Shown: one piece after another, positions 25,026 through 36,008 of the stretch
How the letters are laid out: each line of letters opens with the position of its first letter
How positions within the stretch are numbered: the first letter of the stretch is position 1
NCBI RefSeq assembly: GCF_022524345.1
Contig: NZ_JAKWJU010000002.1
Location: forward strand, 5,942,001 to 6,006,000
DNA length: 64,000 nt
Direction of reading: 5' to 3'
Source of the DNA: Streptomyces marispadix
Lineage (GTDB): Bacteria > Actinomycetota > Actinomycetes > Streptomycetales > Streptomycetaceae
The notes under the pieces: model-generated
Seen by the model: the letters and a program-made list of their open reading frames with translations, nothing else
Told to the model about the DNA's origin: nothing
The model's database searches: none
Made by a program: the position numbers and the translations under genes

Positions 25026-26312
25026 TCAGATCACTCCGTTCGTCTTGAGCAGCGCCAGTTCTTCCTCGTTCAGGCCCAGCTCGCCTATGTAGACCTCCTC
25101 GTTGTGCTCGCCCAGGAGCGGGGAGGAGGTGATCTCCACGGGGGAGTCCGAGAGCTTCATCGGGGAGCCCACGGTGGTGAAGGAGCCGCGCTCGGGGTGG
25201 TCGACCTCGACGATCATGCCGTTGGCTGCCAGTGACTCGTCCTCGACGATCTCCTTCGTCGAGAGGATCGGCCCGCAGGGGATGTTGTGGGCGTTGAGCG
25301 CCCCCAGCACCTCCCACTTGGGCAGCGTCGAGGACCACTCCTCGATGAGCTGGAACATCTTGTTCAGCTTCGGCAGCCGCGCCTCGGGGGTGTTCCAGTC
25401 CGGGTCGTCGGCGAGTTCGGGACGGCCGATGAGCTTCGTCAACGGCTCCCAGCCGACCGGCTGCACGATCACGTACACGTAGTCGTTGGGCCCGCCCGGC
25501 GCGCACTTGACCGCCCAGCCGGGCTGGCCGCCGCCGGAGGCGTTGCCCGAACGCGGCACCTCGTCGCCGAAGTCCTCGTTCGGGTACTCGCCCAACGGGC
25601 CGTGCGCCAGCCGCTGCTGGTCGCGCAGCTTCACCCGGCACAGATTGAGCACCGAGTGCTGCATGGCCACGTTCACGCGCTGTCCGCGGCCCGTGCGCTC
25701 GCGTTGCAGCAGCGCGGCGAGGACCGCGGCGACGGTGTGCACGCCGGTGCCCGAGTCGCCGATCTGCGCCCCGGTCGCCAGCGGCGGCCCGTCCTCGAAG
25801 CCCGTCGTCGACATCGAGCCGCCCATGGCCTGAGCGACGACCTCGTACGCCTTGAAGGTGGTGTAAGGGCCTTCGCCGAAGCCCTTGATGGAGGCGTAGA
25901 TCAGCTTCGGGTTGATCTGCTTGATGCGGTCCCAGGTGAAGCCCATCCGGTCCACCGCTCCGGGGCCGAAGTTCTCCACGAGCACGTCGCTGCGCCGGAT
26001 CAGCTCCGTCAGCAGCTCCTTGCCGCGCTCGGACTTGGTGTTGAGGGTGATGCTCCGCTTGTTGCAGTTGAGCATCGTGAAGTAGAGCGAGTCGACGTCC
26101 GGGAGGTCCCGGAGCTGCTTGCGGGTGATGTCGCCGGAGGTCGCCTCCAGCTTGATCACGTCGGCGCCGAGCCAGGCGAGGAGCTGTGTGGCCGAGGGGC
26201 CGGACTGGACGTGGGTCATGTCCAGTACGCGAATCCCGTCGAGTGCCTTCTCCGTCACCGTCGTCGTGCCGTCGGCAGGACTGGTATCGGTCACATCGGT
26301 CACCGCGGTCAC
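25026..26312 (-). CDS. frc: Formyl-CoA:oxalate CoA-transferase-like (family III CoA transferase)
   Basis: 428 residues, GTG start with AGGTG-type context just after the upstream stop (1-bp gap). Family III CoA-transferase signatures: [28 protein letters not shown] (given here only as the opening block), [24 protein letters not shown] and [12 protein letters not shown] with Asp186 in the place of the catalytic aspartate of formyl-CoA transferase. The glycine loop SGGGQPGW follows. The enzyme moves CoA from formyl-CoA to oxalate, making oxalyl-CoA. It sits between the decarboxylase and acyl-CoA ligase genes in one transcription unit. Confidence 0.9.
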   Translation of the reverse strand: MTAVTDVTDTSPADGTTTVTEKALDGIRVLDMTHVQSGPSATQLLAWLGADVIKLEATSGDITRKQLRDLPDVDSLYFTMLNCNKRSITLNTKSERGKELLTELIRRSDVLVENFGPGAVDRMGFTWDRIKQINPKLIYASIKGFGEGPYTTFKAYEVVAQAMGGSMSTTGFEDGPPLATGAQIGDSGTGVHTVAAVLAALLQRERTGRGQRVNVAMQHSVLNLCRVKLRDQQRLAHGPLGEYPNEDFGDEVPRSGNASGGGQPGWAVKCAPGGPNDYVYVIVQPVGWEPLTKLIGRPELADDPDWNTPEARLPKLNKMFQLIEEWSSTLPKWEVLGALNAHNIPCGPILSTKEIVEDESLAANGMIVEVDHPERGSFTTVGSPMKLSDSPVEITSSPLLGEHNEEVYIGELGLNEEELALLKTNGVI

Positions 26313-26313
26313 C

Positions 26314-28014
26314 TCACTTGTACATCGTCTGGTTCATGGTTCCGGGCGCGTACGCGTCCGGGTCGATCCACACGTTGACCAGGGACGGCTTGCCGGAGGC
26401 ACGGGCGCGCTCCAGCGCCGGCCTGATCTCGGAGGGCTCGCGCACCGACTCGCCGTGGCCGCCGAGCATCCGCGCGAACTCGTCGTAGGGAACGTCGCCG
26501 AGGGTGTTGCCGACCCGCTCGCGCTCCTCGCCGTACTTGGCCTTCTGGCCGTAACGGATCTGGTTCATCGAGGAGTTGTTGCCGACGATGCCGACGAACG
26601 GCAGGTCGTAGCGGACGAGCGTCTCGAAGTCCCAGCCGGTCAGCGAGAACGCGCCGTCGCCGAAGAGCGCGACGACCTCCTTGTCCGGGCGGGCCTGCTT
26701 CGCGGCGAGCACGAACGGCACGCCGACGCCGAGCGTCCCCAGCGGCCCCGGGTCCATCCAGTTGCCCGGCGCCTTGGGCTGTACGACCTGGCCGGAGAAG
26801 GTGACGATGTCGCCGCCGTCGCCGATGTAGAGCGAGTCTTCTGTGAGGAAGTCGTTGATCTCGCTCACCAGCCGGTACGGATGGATCGGCGAGGCGTCCG
26901 AACGAAGCTGCGGCAGCCGCTTCTCCAGCGCGGTCTGCTCCGCGGTGCGCAGCTCCTCCAGCCACGCCGTGCGCTTGTCGCCGCCGCCGTTGATCCGGCC
27001 GGAGGCGGCCTGTGTGACGGCGGAGAGCACCAGGTCGGCGGAGCCGACGATGCCGAGGTCGATGTCGCGGTTCTTGCCGACGGTGCGGTAGTCGAGGTCG
27101 ATCTGCACGACGGTCGCGTCGGGGGAGAGGCGCTTGCCGTAGCCCATGCGGAAGTCGAAGGGCGTGCCGACGATGACGATGAGGTCGGCGTTGGAGAAGG
27201 CGTAGCGCCTGGAGAGCTGGAAGTGGTGCGGGTCGCCGGGCGGCAGGGTGCCGCGGCCCGCGCCGTTCATGTACGCCGGTACGTTCAGCGTCCGTACCAG
27301 TTCGGTCGCGGCGTCGGTGGCCCGGCACGTCCAGGTCTGCGAACCGAGCAGGATCGCGGGCCGCTCCGCCTGTACGAGCAGATCGGCGAGCTTCTGGATG
27401 TCGTCGGGGTCGCCGGCCTGGCGTGTGGAGGCCCGGTAGTTGCCGGCCTTCGGCACGCGTGCCTTCTCGGCGGGGACCTTCGCGTCGAGCACGTCGCGCG
27501 GGATCTCCAGGAACGAGGGTCCGGGAGCGCCGTGGTAGCACTCGCGGAAGGCCATCGAGACCATGTCGGCCGCGCGTGCCGTGTCCGGCACGGTCGAGGC
27601 GAACTTGGTGATGGGCGTCATCATGTCGACGTGCGGAAGGTCCTGAAGGGACCCCATCTTGTGCTGCGTGTGGGCCCCTTGGCCTCCTATGAGCAGCATG
27701 GGCGACTCGGCGCGGAAGGCGTTGGCGACGCCGGTGACGGCGTCGGTCGTACCCGGGCCCGCCGTCACCACGGCGCAGCCGGGTTTTCCGGTGAGCCGTG
27801 CGTAGCCGTCCGCGGCGTGCGCGGCCACCTGCTCGTGACGTACGTCCACCACGTCGATTCCCTCGTCGACGCAGCCGTCGTAGATGTCGATGATGTGGCC
27901 GCCGCAGAGCGTGTAGATGACCTCCACGCCCTCCGCCTTGAGCGCCTTGGCGACGAGATGTCCACCGGAGATCAGATCCTGGCTCTCGCGGCTGTCCTGG
28001 CTGTCGTCGGGCAT
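26314..28014 (-). CDS. oxc: ThDP-dependent oxalyl-CoA decarboxylase-like enzyme
   Basis: 566 residues, acetolactate-synthase superfamily. N-terminal pyrimidine-binding domain with the catalytic Glu61 in [17 protein letters not shown], central FAD/ADP-like domain (about 200-340), C-terminal diphosphate-binding domain with GDG at 452-454 and NN at 479-480 ([15 protein letters not shown]...GIVGNN). The family includes acetolactate synthase, glyoxylate carboligase and oxalyl-CoA decarboxylase. Adjacency to frc and an OFA transporter favours oxalyl-CoA decarboxylation to formyl-CoA and CO2. The Oxc assignment rests on context more than on unique residues. First gene of the leftward operon, with a dyad operator 50 bp upstream. 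Confidence 0.82.
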   Translation of the reverse strand: MPDDSQDSRESQDLISGGHLVAKALKAEGVEVIYTLCGGHIIDIYDGCVDEGIDVVDVRHEQVAAHAADGYARLTGKPGCAVVTAGPGTTDAVTGVANAFRAESPMLLIGGQGAHTQHKMGSLQDLPHVDMMTPITKFASTVPDTARAADMVSMAFRECYHGAPGPSFLEIPRDVLDAKVPAEKARVPKAGNYRASTRQAGDPDDIQKLADLLVQAERPAILLGSQTWTCRATDAATELVRTLNVPAYMNGAGRGTLPPGDPHHFQLSRRYAFSNADLIVIVGTPFDFRMGYGKRLSPDATVVQIDLDYRTVGKNRDIDLGIVGSADLVLSAVTQAASGRINGGGDKRTAWLEELRTAEQTALEKRLPQLRSDASPIHPYRLVSEINDFLTEDSLYIGDGGDIVTFSGQVVQPKAPGNWMDPGPLGTLGVGVPFVLAAKQARPDKEVVALFGDGAFSLTGWDFETLVRYDLPFVGIVGNNSSMNQIRYGQKAKYGEERERVGNTLGDVPYDEFARMLGGHGESVREPSEIRPALERARASGKPSLVNVWIDPDAYAPGTMNQTMYK

Positions 28015-28060
28015 GGCTTACGAGTCCCTTCGTCGGGTGTGAAGCTCAGGTCAGAGCAGA

Positions 28061-28089
28061 TTGCATACAGTCGACGAATACTGTATGAA
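28061..28089. promoter_or_regulatory. Dyad operator and overlapping divergent promoter
   Basis: CATACAGT (28064-28071) - CGACGAAT - ACTGTATG (28080-28087) is a perfect 8-bp inverted repeat between oxc and sucC. It contains ATACTGTAT, resembling operators of GntR/FCD-type regulators. Rightward TTGCAT (28061-28066) and TATGAA (28084-28089) are 17 bp apart and look like a sigma-70 promoter. The near symmetry offers a similar leftward promoter. Confidence 0.6.
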
Positions 28090-28166
28090 CCTTGTTATCC
28101 CGCATCGGGAGAGCGATGTCCAGGGGGCGTGCACCGATCGTTTCGAAGATCGACCAGGGAGCACAC

Positions 28167-29321
28167 GTGGACCTTTTCGAGCATCAGGCGAGGGAACTCT
28201 TCGAGCGCTACGGCGTCTTGGTACCGGAAGCACAGGTCGCGGACACGGGCGGCGCAGCCCGTGAGGCGGCCGAGAAGCTCGACGCCGACCGGCACGGCGT
28301 CGTGGTCAAGGCGCAGGTCAAGACCGGAGGAAGGGGCAAGGCCGGCGGCGTGAAGCTCGCCGCCGACGCGGCTGCCGCCGAGATCACCGCACGCCAGATC
28401 CTCGGCATGGACATCAAGGGCCACACCGTGCACAAGGTGATGCTCGCCCGGCCCGTCGAGGTCGCCGAGGAGTACTACGTCTCCTTCGTACTGGACCGGG
28501 CGCAGGGCTGTTTCCTCGCCATCGCCTCCGCCGAGGGCGGCATGGAGATCGAGGAGGTGGCCGAGGCACGCCCCGAGGCCGTCGCCCGCATCCCCGTCGA
28601 CCCCGTGGAGGGAGTGACGGACGAGAAGGCCGCTGAGATCGTCGCGGCGGCGGCCCTGCCGGTGAACGTCGCGCCGGTGCTGCGGAAGCTCTGGCGGATC
28701 CTGCGCTCCGAGGACGCCCTCCTCGTCGAGGTCAATCCCCTCGTCCGTACGGCAGGAGGCGAGATCGTCGCACTCGACGGCAAGGTCACCCTCGACGACA
28801 ACGCCCGCTTCAGGCAGGCGCGTTGGGGCGAGCAGGACGAGCCGGAGGACCGGGGCGGGCTGGAGGCGCAGGCCGCCGAGAAGGGCCTCAACTATGTGAA
28901 GCTGGACGGCGAGGTCGGCGTCATCGGCAACGGCGCGGGGCTGGTGATGTCCACCCTCGACGTCGTCGCCGGATGCGGTGCGAAGCCCGCGAACTTCCTG
29001 GACATCGGGGGAGGAGCCTCGGCACAGGTGATGGCCGACGGGCTCTCCGTCGTCCTCGGCGACCCGTCCGTGAGGTCCATCCTCGTCAACGTCTTCGGGG
29101 GGATCACCGCGTGCGACGCCGTGGCCGACGGCATCACCCAGGCCCTCGGGCAGGTCCGGCTGACCAAGCCGCTCGTGGTGCGACTGGACGGTAACAACGC
29201 CGCACGCGGACGGGAGATCCTCGAATCCAACCCCCACCCGCTGCTGGAGCAGCGGACCACCATGGACGGCGCCGCCCAGCGCGCCGCCGAACTGGCCACG
29301 TCCGCGGCCCGGGCCGCGTAG
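28167..29321 (+). CDS. sucC: Succinyl-CoA synthetase beta subunit (ADP-forming), paralog
   Basis: 384 residues from GTG 28167 with AGGGA seven bases upstream; this start gives the family N-terminus [20 protein letters not shown]-grasp domain in the first about 230 residues ([20 protein letters not shown] in part, LVEVNPLV) and a C-terminal ligase domain ([33 protein letters not shown]). The length matches bacterial SucC (about 388). With sucD it converts succinyl-CoA, ADP and phosphate to succinate, CoA and ATP or the reverse. Its divergent position beside oxalate/CoA-transfer genes suggests a specialised second copy rather than the TCA-cycle enzyme (inference). Confidence 0.92.
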   Translation: MDLFEHQARELFERYGVLVPEAQVADTGGAAREAAEKLDADRHGVVVKAQVKTGGRGKAGGVKLAADAAAAEITARQILGMDIKGHTVHKVMLARPVEVAEEYYVSFVLDRAQGCFLAIASAEGGMEIEEVAEARPEAVARIPVDPVEGVTDEKAAEIVAAAALPVNVAPVLRKLWRILRSEDALLVEVNPLVRTAGGEIVALDGKVTLDDNARFRQARWGEQDEPEDRGGLEAQAAEKGLNYVKLDGEVGVIGNGAGLVMSTLDVVAGCGAKPANFLDIGGGASAQVMADGLSVVLGDPSVRSILVNVFGGITACDAVADGITQALGQVRLTKPLVVRLDGNNAARGREILESNPHPLLEQRTTMDGAAQRAAELATSAARAA

Positions 29322-29335
29322 GGAGGCGGGAGACC

Positions 29336-30214
29336 ATGTCGATCTTCCTCAGCAAGGACAGCAAGGTCGTCGTCCAGGGCATGACCGGCTCGGAAGGCAT
29401 GAAGCACACGCGCCGCATGCTCGCTTCGGGCACCGACATCGTCGGCGGCGTCAACCCTCGCAAGGCAGGCGCGACCGCTGACGTGGACGGTCACTCGGTG
29501 CCCGTCTTCGGCTCGGTCGCCGAGGCACGTGAGGCCACCGGCGCCGACGTCTCCGTGCTCTTCGTCCCACCCGCCTTCTGCAAGGCGGCAGTCGAGGAGG
29601 CCGCCGACGCGGGCATGCCGCTCGCCGTCGTCATCACCGAGGGCGTGCCCGTGCACGACGCCGTCGCGTTCCGGGCCTATGCACAGCAGCGCGGAACGCG
29701 GATCATCGGTCCCAACTGCCCAGGGCTCATCAGCCCCGGGCTCTCGGGCGCCGGCATCATCCCCGCCGACATCGCACCCGAGCCGGGCCGTATCGGGCTC
29801 GTCTCCAAGTCCGGCACGCTCACCTACCAACTGATGTACGAGCTGCGCGACATCGGCTTCTCAAGCTGCGTCGGCATCGGCGGCGACCCCGTCATCGGCA
29901 CGACCCACATCGACTGCCTCGCCGCCTTCGAGGAGGACCCCGACACGGATCTCATCGTGATGATCGGCGAGATCGGCGGCGACGCGGAGGAGCGCGCCGC
30001 GGAGTTCATCAAGGAGAACGTCACCAAACCCGTCATCGGCTACGTGGCCGGGTTCACCGCCCCCGAGGGCAAGACCATGGGCCACGCCGGAGCGATCGTC
30101 TCCGGTTCGTCCGGTACGGCACGAGCGAAGAAGGAGGCGCTGGAAGCGGCAGGAGTCCGGGTCGGTGAGACGCCGACCGGGACGGCGCGGCTCGTACTCG
30201 ACCGGCTGGCCTGA
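29336..30214 (+). CDS. sucD: Succinyl-CoA synthetase alpha subunit, paralog
   Basis: 292 residues, ATG 14 bp after sucC with GGAGGCGGGAG upstream. CoA-binding Rossmann domain ([17 protein letters not shown]), [20 protein letters not shown], and the phospho-histidine loop [13 protein letters not shown] with His250. The length is standard (about 290). Forms a heteromer with the preceding sucC product. Confidence 0.94.
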   Translation: MSIFLSKDSKVVVQGMTGSEGMKHTRRMLASGTDIVGGVNPRKAGATADVDGHSVPVFGSVAEAREATGADVSVLFVPPAFCKAAVEEAADAGMPLAVVITEGVPVHDAVAFRAYAQQRGTRIIGPNCPGLISPGLSGAGIIPADIAPEPGRIGLVSKSGTLTYQLMYELRDIGFSSCVGIGGDPVIGTTHIDCLAAFEEDPDTDLIVMIGEIGGDAEERAAEFIKENVTKPVIGYVAGFTAPEGKTMGHAGAIVSGSSGTARAKKEALEAAGVRVGETPTGTARLVLDRLA

Positions 30215-30379
30215 GCCGACCGGCCGCGGGGCCGGCGTGAACCGCGGTGCGGACGTGACGTTCCGCATATCTGGGCGGGGGCGGGTGCCACGGCACGCCA
30301 CAACTCACTACTGTCCAGTAACAAGTCCACGCCGGCTTCAGCGACCGCCCCGTATGTGCAACGAGAGCGGAGAAGAACG

Positions 30380-31965
30380 ATGGGCACCACACCCTCACCC
30401 TCGTCACTCCCACCCCCGACGCCGACCGGTCCGGCCGACACGTCGTGTCCGTCCGGGCCGCCCCTGCCCTCCGGCCTGCCCGCCTCGCCCGGTGCGCCCG
30501 GTTCGTCCGGTCTGACGCTCAAGCCCGGCACCGCCTGGGCGGACGCCTGGCGCCGCTGCCGTGAGGCCGCACCCGAAGCCTTCACCGGTGACGGGCTCAT
30601 ACGGGGCCTCCGCTACGGCGGCTGGCACGACGGAGGCCAAGTGCCGGCCGTCACAAGCCCGTTGGACGGCACGCCCATCGCGGGTCCCCCCGCTCCGTCC
30701 GCCGCCGCGGCCCGCGACGCGGTCTCCGCGGCACGCGACCAGCACCGCGCGTGGCGCCACATACCGCAGCCGGAGCGCTGCGCACGCGTCGCCGCCGCAC
30801 TCGACGCGCTGACCGAACACCGCACGCTGCTCGCGCTGTTGCAGGTGTGGGAGTCGGGTCTGCCCTGGAAGCAGGCACAGGCCGACGCCGACCTGGCGAT
30901 CGACGCGGTACGCCGGTACGTCGACGGCGCCGCGGAGGCGGCGGGAGAAGCCGAGCGGGCAGGGACTGAGCGGGCAGGGACTGAGCGGGCAGCGCCACCC
31001 CTGCCGGGCCCCCTGGGTGAAGTGGCCCCACGGCAGCAGCCGATGGGCGCGCTCCTTGAGACCGTCCTCGTACAGGCCCTCGCCGGGAACGCGGTCGTCG
31101 CCGTCACCGCGGACGACGGGCCCGCCGCGTCGACGAGCCTCGCCTGCGCCCTCGCCCTACGGGAAGGACTGCCGGTCACGCTCCTCGCCGGCCGGTGCGC
31201 CCGCGAGGCGGTGACCGAAGCCGTCGCCGACGGCAGATGCTTCTCGGCCGTGCCGCGCAGCGAGGGGGCCGCACGCGGAGTCCGACCTCCGCGAAGCTCC
31301 CGAAGGTCCCGACTGCTGGGCGGTGTGGGCCTGTTCGGACTGGGAGGCGTTCGGGCGTTACGTAGGCCGTACCCGCAAGGGCGCCGCGTCGCACCGCCCG
31401 GCGGTCTGCTCGCGCTTCGTAGTGCAGCGCGCTCTCCTCGACGACTTCCTCGACGTGTATCTGCCCGCGCTCCGCTCGGTCCGCTTCGGACATCCGCTGG
31501 CCGTCGCGTCCCCCGAAGACCCCTTGCCGGAGCTGGACTTGGGGCCGCTGGGCGACGCCGGGTCGGCGGGGCAGGTGCACGAGCGCATCCGGCAGGCGGT
31601 CGGAGAGGGAGCCGTGCTGCTTCACCAGGGCTCCCTGGATGAGGGCCGGTTCCTGCCCGGTCAGGACACCTCCGCCTACGCCGCCCCTGCCGCGCTGCTC
31701 GCCCCGCTGCCGTCGTCGTCGCACCCGTCGTCACCGCTGCACCCGTCCCGGCCGTACGCGCCGGTCGGTGTGATCGTCCCCGTCGATACGGAGGCCGAAC
31801 TGTTCGCGGCGCTGAACGCCTCCGAAACCGCGGCAGGGGCCACGCTCTTCACGGACGATCCAGGCATTCTGGACCGGTTCGCGTCACGGACCCGGCCCGT
31901 ACGGACCGGGCACCCGGCAGGCCGCGGCCCGCGGACGGACAGCGAACCGGAGGGCGACCCCCTGA
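30380..31965 (+). pseudogene. Decayed aldehyde dehydrogenase-family gene (frameshift, truncated C-terminus)
   Basis: The first part, ATG 30380 to about 31262, reads as an aldehyde-dehydrogenase-like protein with a Pro/Ser-rich leader (TSPLDGTPIAG, AARDQHRAWRHIPQPERCARV, GNAVVAVTADDGPA). Near 31262-31280 the coding phase moves to the third frame, which continues as SDLREAPEGPDCWAVWACSDWEAF, then FVVQRALLDDFLDVYLPALRSVRFGHPL and EGRFLPGQDTSAYAAP. The catalytic-cysteine region is degenerate (RPAVCSRFVV) and the conserved C-terminal NRP...PFGG block is missing. There is no proper stop before the tRNA gene. One indel plus loss of the end indicates a pseudogene; a single sequencing error would explain only the first. 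Confidence 0.75.
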
Positions 31966-32113
31966 GACGGCGGCCTGACCGACCGCCGGAGCGGGCGGCC
32001 CGGCGGAAGCCCCGCCGGGCCGCACGCTCACCGGGCATTACCGAGGTGAAGACGGCCGCCGGAGCTTGGTATGGTTGTCCGCGTCGCCACGGCAGAGCCG
32101 GGCGACGAACCTT

Positions 32114-32198
32114 GTCCGGGTGGCGGAATGGCAGACGCGCTAGCTTGAGGTGCTAGTGCCCTTTATCGGGCGTGGGGGTTCAAGTCCCCCCTCGGACA
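32114..32198 (+). tRNA. tRNA-Leu (anticodon GAG)
   Basis: 85-nt class II tRNA. Acceptor GTCCGGG pairs with CTCGGAC (32191-32197, one G-U), discriminator A at 32198. The anticodon arm is CTAGC-TTGAGGT-GCTAG with GAG. The long variable arm is TGCCC..GGGCG-like and the T arm is GGGGG-TTCAAGT-CCCCC. CCA is not encoded. Reads CUC/CUU codons. Confidence 0.95.
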
Positions 32199-32213
32199 CA
32201 GAGATCGCATCCC

Positions 32214-32252
32214 GTTCCGGTGCCGGCGGCTTCCGCCCGGCACCCGCGGAAC
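32214..32252 (+). terminator. Hairpin after tRNA-Leu
   Basis: GTTCC (32214-32218) pairs with GGAAC (32248-32252), and the core GGTGCCGG (32219-32226) pairs with CCGGCACC (32237-32244). It begins 16 bases after the tRNA 3' end. Confidence 0.7.
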
Positions 32253-32648
32253 TTCCGTCCGAGGGCGGTTCTTCTTCCCGCGTCACTGCGTCCGTCGTGG
32301 CCCCGCGCCGCGCCCTCTCGCTGCCCTTACCGCACCCCGGCTCCGCGCATCCCGGCCCCGCCGCTCGCCGCTGCGCGCTGCCCGTCTTCAACCGCCCGTC
32401 GCCGGCCTCGTCGTACGGCCCGCGTGCCGTCGCGTTCGCCCGCCGGTCCGGTGCCCCGGTGATCCGTGTCCCGCGGTTCCCGCGCACCGGCCACAGCGCA
32501 CAGGAGGACTCACCGAGGAAACACATCTCGACCGAAGCCCGTCACACTGACATTTGATACGCACCCCCTGAGCAGTCCACTCACCACCGTCCCGTCCCCG
32601 CGGTACACCGGACCGCAGAGCCGCCCAACACCCCTTATAGGGAGACCG
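32253..32648. other. Leader region of pntAB
   Basis: About 400 bases between the tRNA terminator and pntA with no recognisable gene. The last part is relatively AT-richer (CACTGACATTTGATACGC at 32544-32561) and is the most likely promoter area, but no confident -35/-10 pair was assigned. AGGGAGA at 32639-32645 is the pntA ribosome-binding site. Confidence 0.4.
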
Positions 32649-34202
32649 ATGTCAGATTCACATCCGCAGCAGATCGGCGTAGCCGCCGAGTCGAGAGCCG
32701 GGGAGACCCGGGTCGCGGCCACGCCGGACAGCATCCGGAAGATCCTGAAGCTCGGCTACGAGGCAGTCGTCGAGTCCGGAGCGGGCGAGGCCTCGGGCTT
32801 CTCCGACGAGCAGTACACCGAAGCGGGCGCGACGATCGGCGACGCCTGGCAGGCGGACGTCGTCGTCAAGATCAACGAGCCGTCGCACGAGGAGATCGCA
32901 CGCCTCGGCGACGATTCGACGCTCGTCGGCATGATCGGCCCCGGCCTCAACCCGGAGCTGCTCGACGAACTCGCGCAACGCTCCCTGACCGTGCTGTCGA
33001 TGGACGCGGTGCCGCGTATCTCCCGCGCCCAGTCGCTCGACGTGCTCAGCTCCATGGCCAACATCGCCGGCTACCGGGCCGTCATCGAGGCCGCGCACGT
33101 CTTCGGGCGGTTCTTCACCGGACAGGTCACCGCCGCGGGCAAGGTGCCCCCGGCCAAGGTCCTCGTCGCGGGCGCCGGCGTCGCCGGTCTCGCCGCGATC
33201 GGCGCCGCCAGCAGCCTCGGCGGAGTCGTACGGGCAACCGACCCGCGGCCCGAAGTCGCCGACCAGGTCCGCTCGCTGGGCGGCGAATACCTCGCCGTCG
33301 AGGTCGAGCAGGAGGTCTCGACGGACGGCTACGCCAAGCAGACCTCCGAGGACTACGACCGCCGCGCCGCCGAGATCTACAGCGAACAGGCCGCCGACGT
33401 CGACATCATCGTCACCACCGCGCTCATCCCCGGCCGTCCGGCGCCGCGGCTGATCACCGCGGACGACGTCGCGAGCATGAAGCCCGGCAGCGTCATCGTC
33501 GACATGGCCGCCTCCCAGGGCGGAAACGTCGACGGCACGGTCCCCGGCAAGGCCATCGTCACCGACAACGGCGTGACGATCATCGGCTACACCGACCTGC
33601 CCGGACGTCTCCCGGCACAGGCGTCACAGCTCTACGGGACCAACATCGTCAACCTGCTGAAGCTGCTCACGCCGGAGAAGGACGGGCGACTGACGCTCGA
33701 CTTCGACGACATCGTGCAGCGTTCGGTCACGGTGGTGCGCGACGGCGAGAAGACATGGCCGCCGCCACCGGTGCAGGTCTCCGCGGCGAGCACCGCTCCC
33801 AAGGAGGGCCAGGGCGCGGAGGCCGAGGCGGCGGCGGAACCGAAGAAGCCCCGGCTGACGCCGCCCCTGCGGTTCGGGCTCATCGGCGCCGCAATGGCCG
33901 CCATGTTCGCGCTGATCGCCTTCTCACCGCCCCAACTGGCGGAGAACTTCACGGTGTTCGCGCTCGCCGTCGTCATCGGCTACTACGTCATCGGCAAGGT
34001 GCACCACGCGCTGCACACGCCGCTGATGTCGGTGACCAACGCCATCTCCGGGATCGTCGTCGTAGGGGCGCTGCTCCAGATCGGTCACGTGGGGCCGGCG
34101 GTCACCGTCCTGTCGTTCGTGGCGATCCTGCTGACCAGCGTCAACATCTTCGGAGGCTTCTCCGTCACCCGTCGCATGCTCGGCATGTTCTCGAAAGGCT
34201 GA
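32649..34202 (+). CDS. pntA: NAD(P) transhydrogenase alpha subunit
   Basis: 517 residues, ATG with AGGGAG upstream. N-terminal alanine-dehydrogenase-like domain ([52 protein letters not shown]) with NAD-binding [13 protein letters not shown] and [14 protein letters not shown] Pro/Ala-rich linker (about 390-425) leads to three or four membrane helices ([17 protein letters not shown] onward). The length matches E. coli PntA (510). The enzyme couples proton flow to hydride transfer between NADH and NADP. pntB follows after 6 bp. Confidence 0.96.
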   Translation: MSDSHPQQIGVAAESRAGETRVAATPDSIRKILKLGYEAVVESGAGEASGFSDEQYTEAGATIGDAWQADVVVKINEPSHEEIARLGDDSTLVGMIGPGLNPELLDELAQRSLTVLSMDAVPRISRAQSLDVLSSMANIAGYRAVIEAAHVFGRFFTGQVTAAGKVPPAKVLVAGAGVAGLAAIGAASSLGGVVRATDPRPEVADQVRSLGGEYLAVEVEQEVSTDGYAKQTSEDYDRRAAEIYSEQAADVDIIVTTALIPGRPAPRLITADDVASMKPGSVIVDMAASQGGNVDGTVPGKAIVTDNGVTIIGYTDLPGRLPAQASQLYGTNIVNLLKLLTPEKDGRLTLDFDDIVQRSVTVVRDGEKTWPPPPVQVSAASTAPKEGQGAEAEAAAEPKKPRLTPPLRFGLIGAAMAAMFALIAFSPPQLAENFTVFALAVVIGYYVIGKVHHALHTPLMSVTNAISGIVVVGALLQIGHVGPAVTVLSFVAILLTSVNIFGGFSVTRRMLGMFSKG

Positions 34203-34208
34203 GGCCCC

Positions 34209-35696
34209 ATGACTGCCACCACTTCCGCACAGGCCGCGGACCTTGTCGCGGCGCTCCTGTTCATCCTCAGCCTGGCCGGGCTCTCCCAGCACCGCACGTC
34301 CCGTGCCGGTGTCGTCTTCGGCATCGCAGGGATGGCGCTGGCGCTGCTGGCCACGGTCGTCATCGCCGCACGCGAGATCTCCGTGACGGCCACGCTGCTG
34401 ATCCTCCTCGCCATGGCGATCGGAGGCGCGGCGGGCCTGTGGCGCGCACGTCTCGTGGCGATGACGGAGATGCCCGAACTCATCGCCATCCTGCACAGCT
34501 TCGTGGGCGTAGCGGCCGTACTCGTGGGCTGGAACAGCTACTTCGAGGTCGAGGCGAAGGGCGAAGGGCAGCACGTCGTGCCCGCCGAGCTGCTGTCGAT
34601 CCACCACGCAGAGGTGTTCATCGGGATCTTCATCGGCGCCGTCACCTTCACCGGTTCGGTGATCGCGTTCCTGAAGCTGTCGGCGCGGATCAAGTCGCAG
34701 CCGCTGATGCTGCCCGGCAAGAACTTCCTCAACCTGGGCGCGCTGGCCGCGTTCGTCGTGCTGACGGTCTGGTTCACCATCGCCCCCAGCCTGGGGCTGA
34801 TGATCGCCGTGACCGTGCTGGCGCTGCTGCTCGGCCTGCACCTCGTCGCTGCGATCGGCGGCGGCGACATGCCGGTCGTCGTCTCGATGCTCAACAGCTA
34901 CTCGGGCTGGGCCGCGGCCGCCGCCGGATTCCTCCTCGACAGCAACCTGCTCATCGTCACCGGCGCACTGGTCGGCTCCTCCGGTGCCTACCTGTCGTAC
35001 ATCATGTGCAAGGGCATGAACCGCTCCTTCATCTCGGTGATCGCGGGCGGCTTCGGCATCGAGGCCCCCTCCGGCGGCGACGCCGAACAGGGCGAGCACC
35101 GCGAGACGAGCGCGGAGGAGGCCGCCGAACTCCTCGGCGCCGCAAGCTCCGTGATCATCACCCCGGGCTACGGAATGGCCGTCGCCCAGGCCCAGCACCC
35201 GGTCGCCGAACTCACCCGCACGCTGCGCGAACGCGGCGTCGAGGTGCGCTTCGGCGTCCATCCCGTCGCGGGACGACTGCCGGGTCACATGAACGTGCTG
35301 CTGGCCGAGGCGAAGGTCCCCTACGACGTCGTGCTCGAAATGGACGAGATCAACGACGACTTCGAGCACACCTCGGTGGTCCTCGTGATCGGCGCGAACG
35401 ACACGGTCAACCCGGCGGCGGCCGAGGACCCGACGAGCCCGATCGCGGGCATGCCCGTGCTGCGAGCGTGGGAGGCGGAGAACGTCATCGTCTTCAAGCG
35501 CTCGATGGCCTCCGGATACGCGGGAGTCCAGAACCCGCTGTTCTTCCGCGAGAACACGGCCATGCTCTTCGGCGACGCGAAGCAGAGCGTGGAGAACATC
35601 CTCCGCGCTCTGGACGACGCGGGGGCGTCTTCGAATCCGCCCTCGTCCGCTGGCGGCGCGGGCGCGGCACAGGAACCGGCGGGGGCGGGGCGGTAG
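34209..35696 (+). CDS. pntB: NAD(P) transhydrogenase beta subunit
   Basis: 495 residues. Eight to nine N-terminal membrane helices (to about residue 270) with the PntB features [32 protein letters not shown] in part and [13 protein letters not shown]. The C-terminal NADP-binding domain has [41 protein letters not shown] (in part), [11 protein letters not shown] and [20 protein letters not shown]. The tail is Gly/Ala/Ser-rich. Forms the membrane transhydrogenase with PntA and supplies NADPH. Confidence 0.96.
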   Translation: MTATTSAQAADLVAALLFILSLAGLSQHRTSRAGVVFGIAGMALALLATVVIAAREISVTATLLILLAMAIGGAAGLWRARLVAMTEMPELIAILHSFVGVAAVLVGWNSYFEVEAKGEGQHVVPAELLSIHHAEVFIGIFIGAVTFTGSVIAFLKLSARIKSQPLMLPGKNFLNLGALAAFVVLTVWFTIAPSLGLMIAVTVLALLLGLHLVAAIGGGDMPVVVSMLNSYSGWAAAAAGFLLDSNLLIVTGALVGSSGAYLSYIMCKGMNRSFISVIAGGFGIEAPSGGDAEQGEHRETSAEEAAELLGAASSVIITPGYGMAVAQAQHPVAELTRTLRERGVEVRFGVHPVAGRLPGHMNVLLAEAKVPYDVVLEMDEINDDFEHTSVVLVIGANDTVNPAAAEDPTSPIAGMPVLRAWEAENVIVFKRSMASGYAGVQNPLFFRENTAMLFGDAKQSVENILRALDDAGASSNPPSSAGGAGAAQEPAGAGR

Positions 35697-35798
35697 GCGT
35701 TCAGGGCGGTTGGTCCGTTCAACGGCCCTGCTCTGCTTGACGCTTGGGGCTCCTCCGGCTGTCGTCAACTGCGACTGGTACCCAACGGTCCTAGGTAC

Positions 35799-35842
35799 GT
35801 GATTGGTCCCTCGGTCAGGGTGCTGACCGAGGGACCAATCAC
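35799..35842. terminator. Perfect 20-bp inverted repeat
   Basis: GTGATTGGTCCCTCGGTCAG (35799-35818), loop GGTG, and its exact complement at 35823-35842. It is the strongest hairpin of the window, 103 bp after pntB, and can terminate in both directions. Confidence 0.85.
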
Positions 35843-36008
35843 TGTGCGGGGGTCTCTCTTCAGGGCCGGATCAACTCAGGGTTTGTGGGCCGTGGCAACA
35901 GACGTCGTCGATGAACAGGCCCCGTCGGAACGATCGTTAGACTCACGCGCTGGCCCGGCAACATCGCCGGGAAGGGCGAGTACACACGACGTGCAACAGG
36001 GGGCGGCA

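Noticed and set aside
26314..28014. Calling this gene a plain acetolactate synthase
   Set aside because: The fold is shared, but immediate coupling to a formyl-CoA transferase and OFA transporter favours oxalyl-CoA decarboxylation; left as Oxc-like with reduced confidence.
32199..32648. Possible integration site or island attached to the tRNA-Leu gene
   Set aside because: No duplicated tRNA 3' end, integrase or excisionase is seen within the window; the flanking genes look chromosomal.
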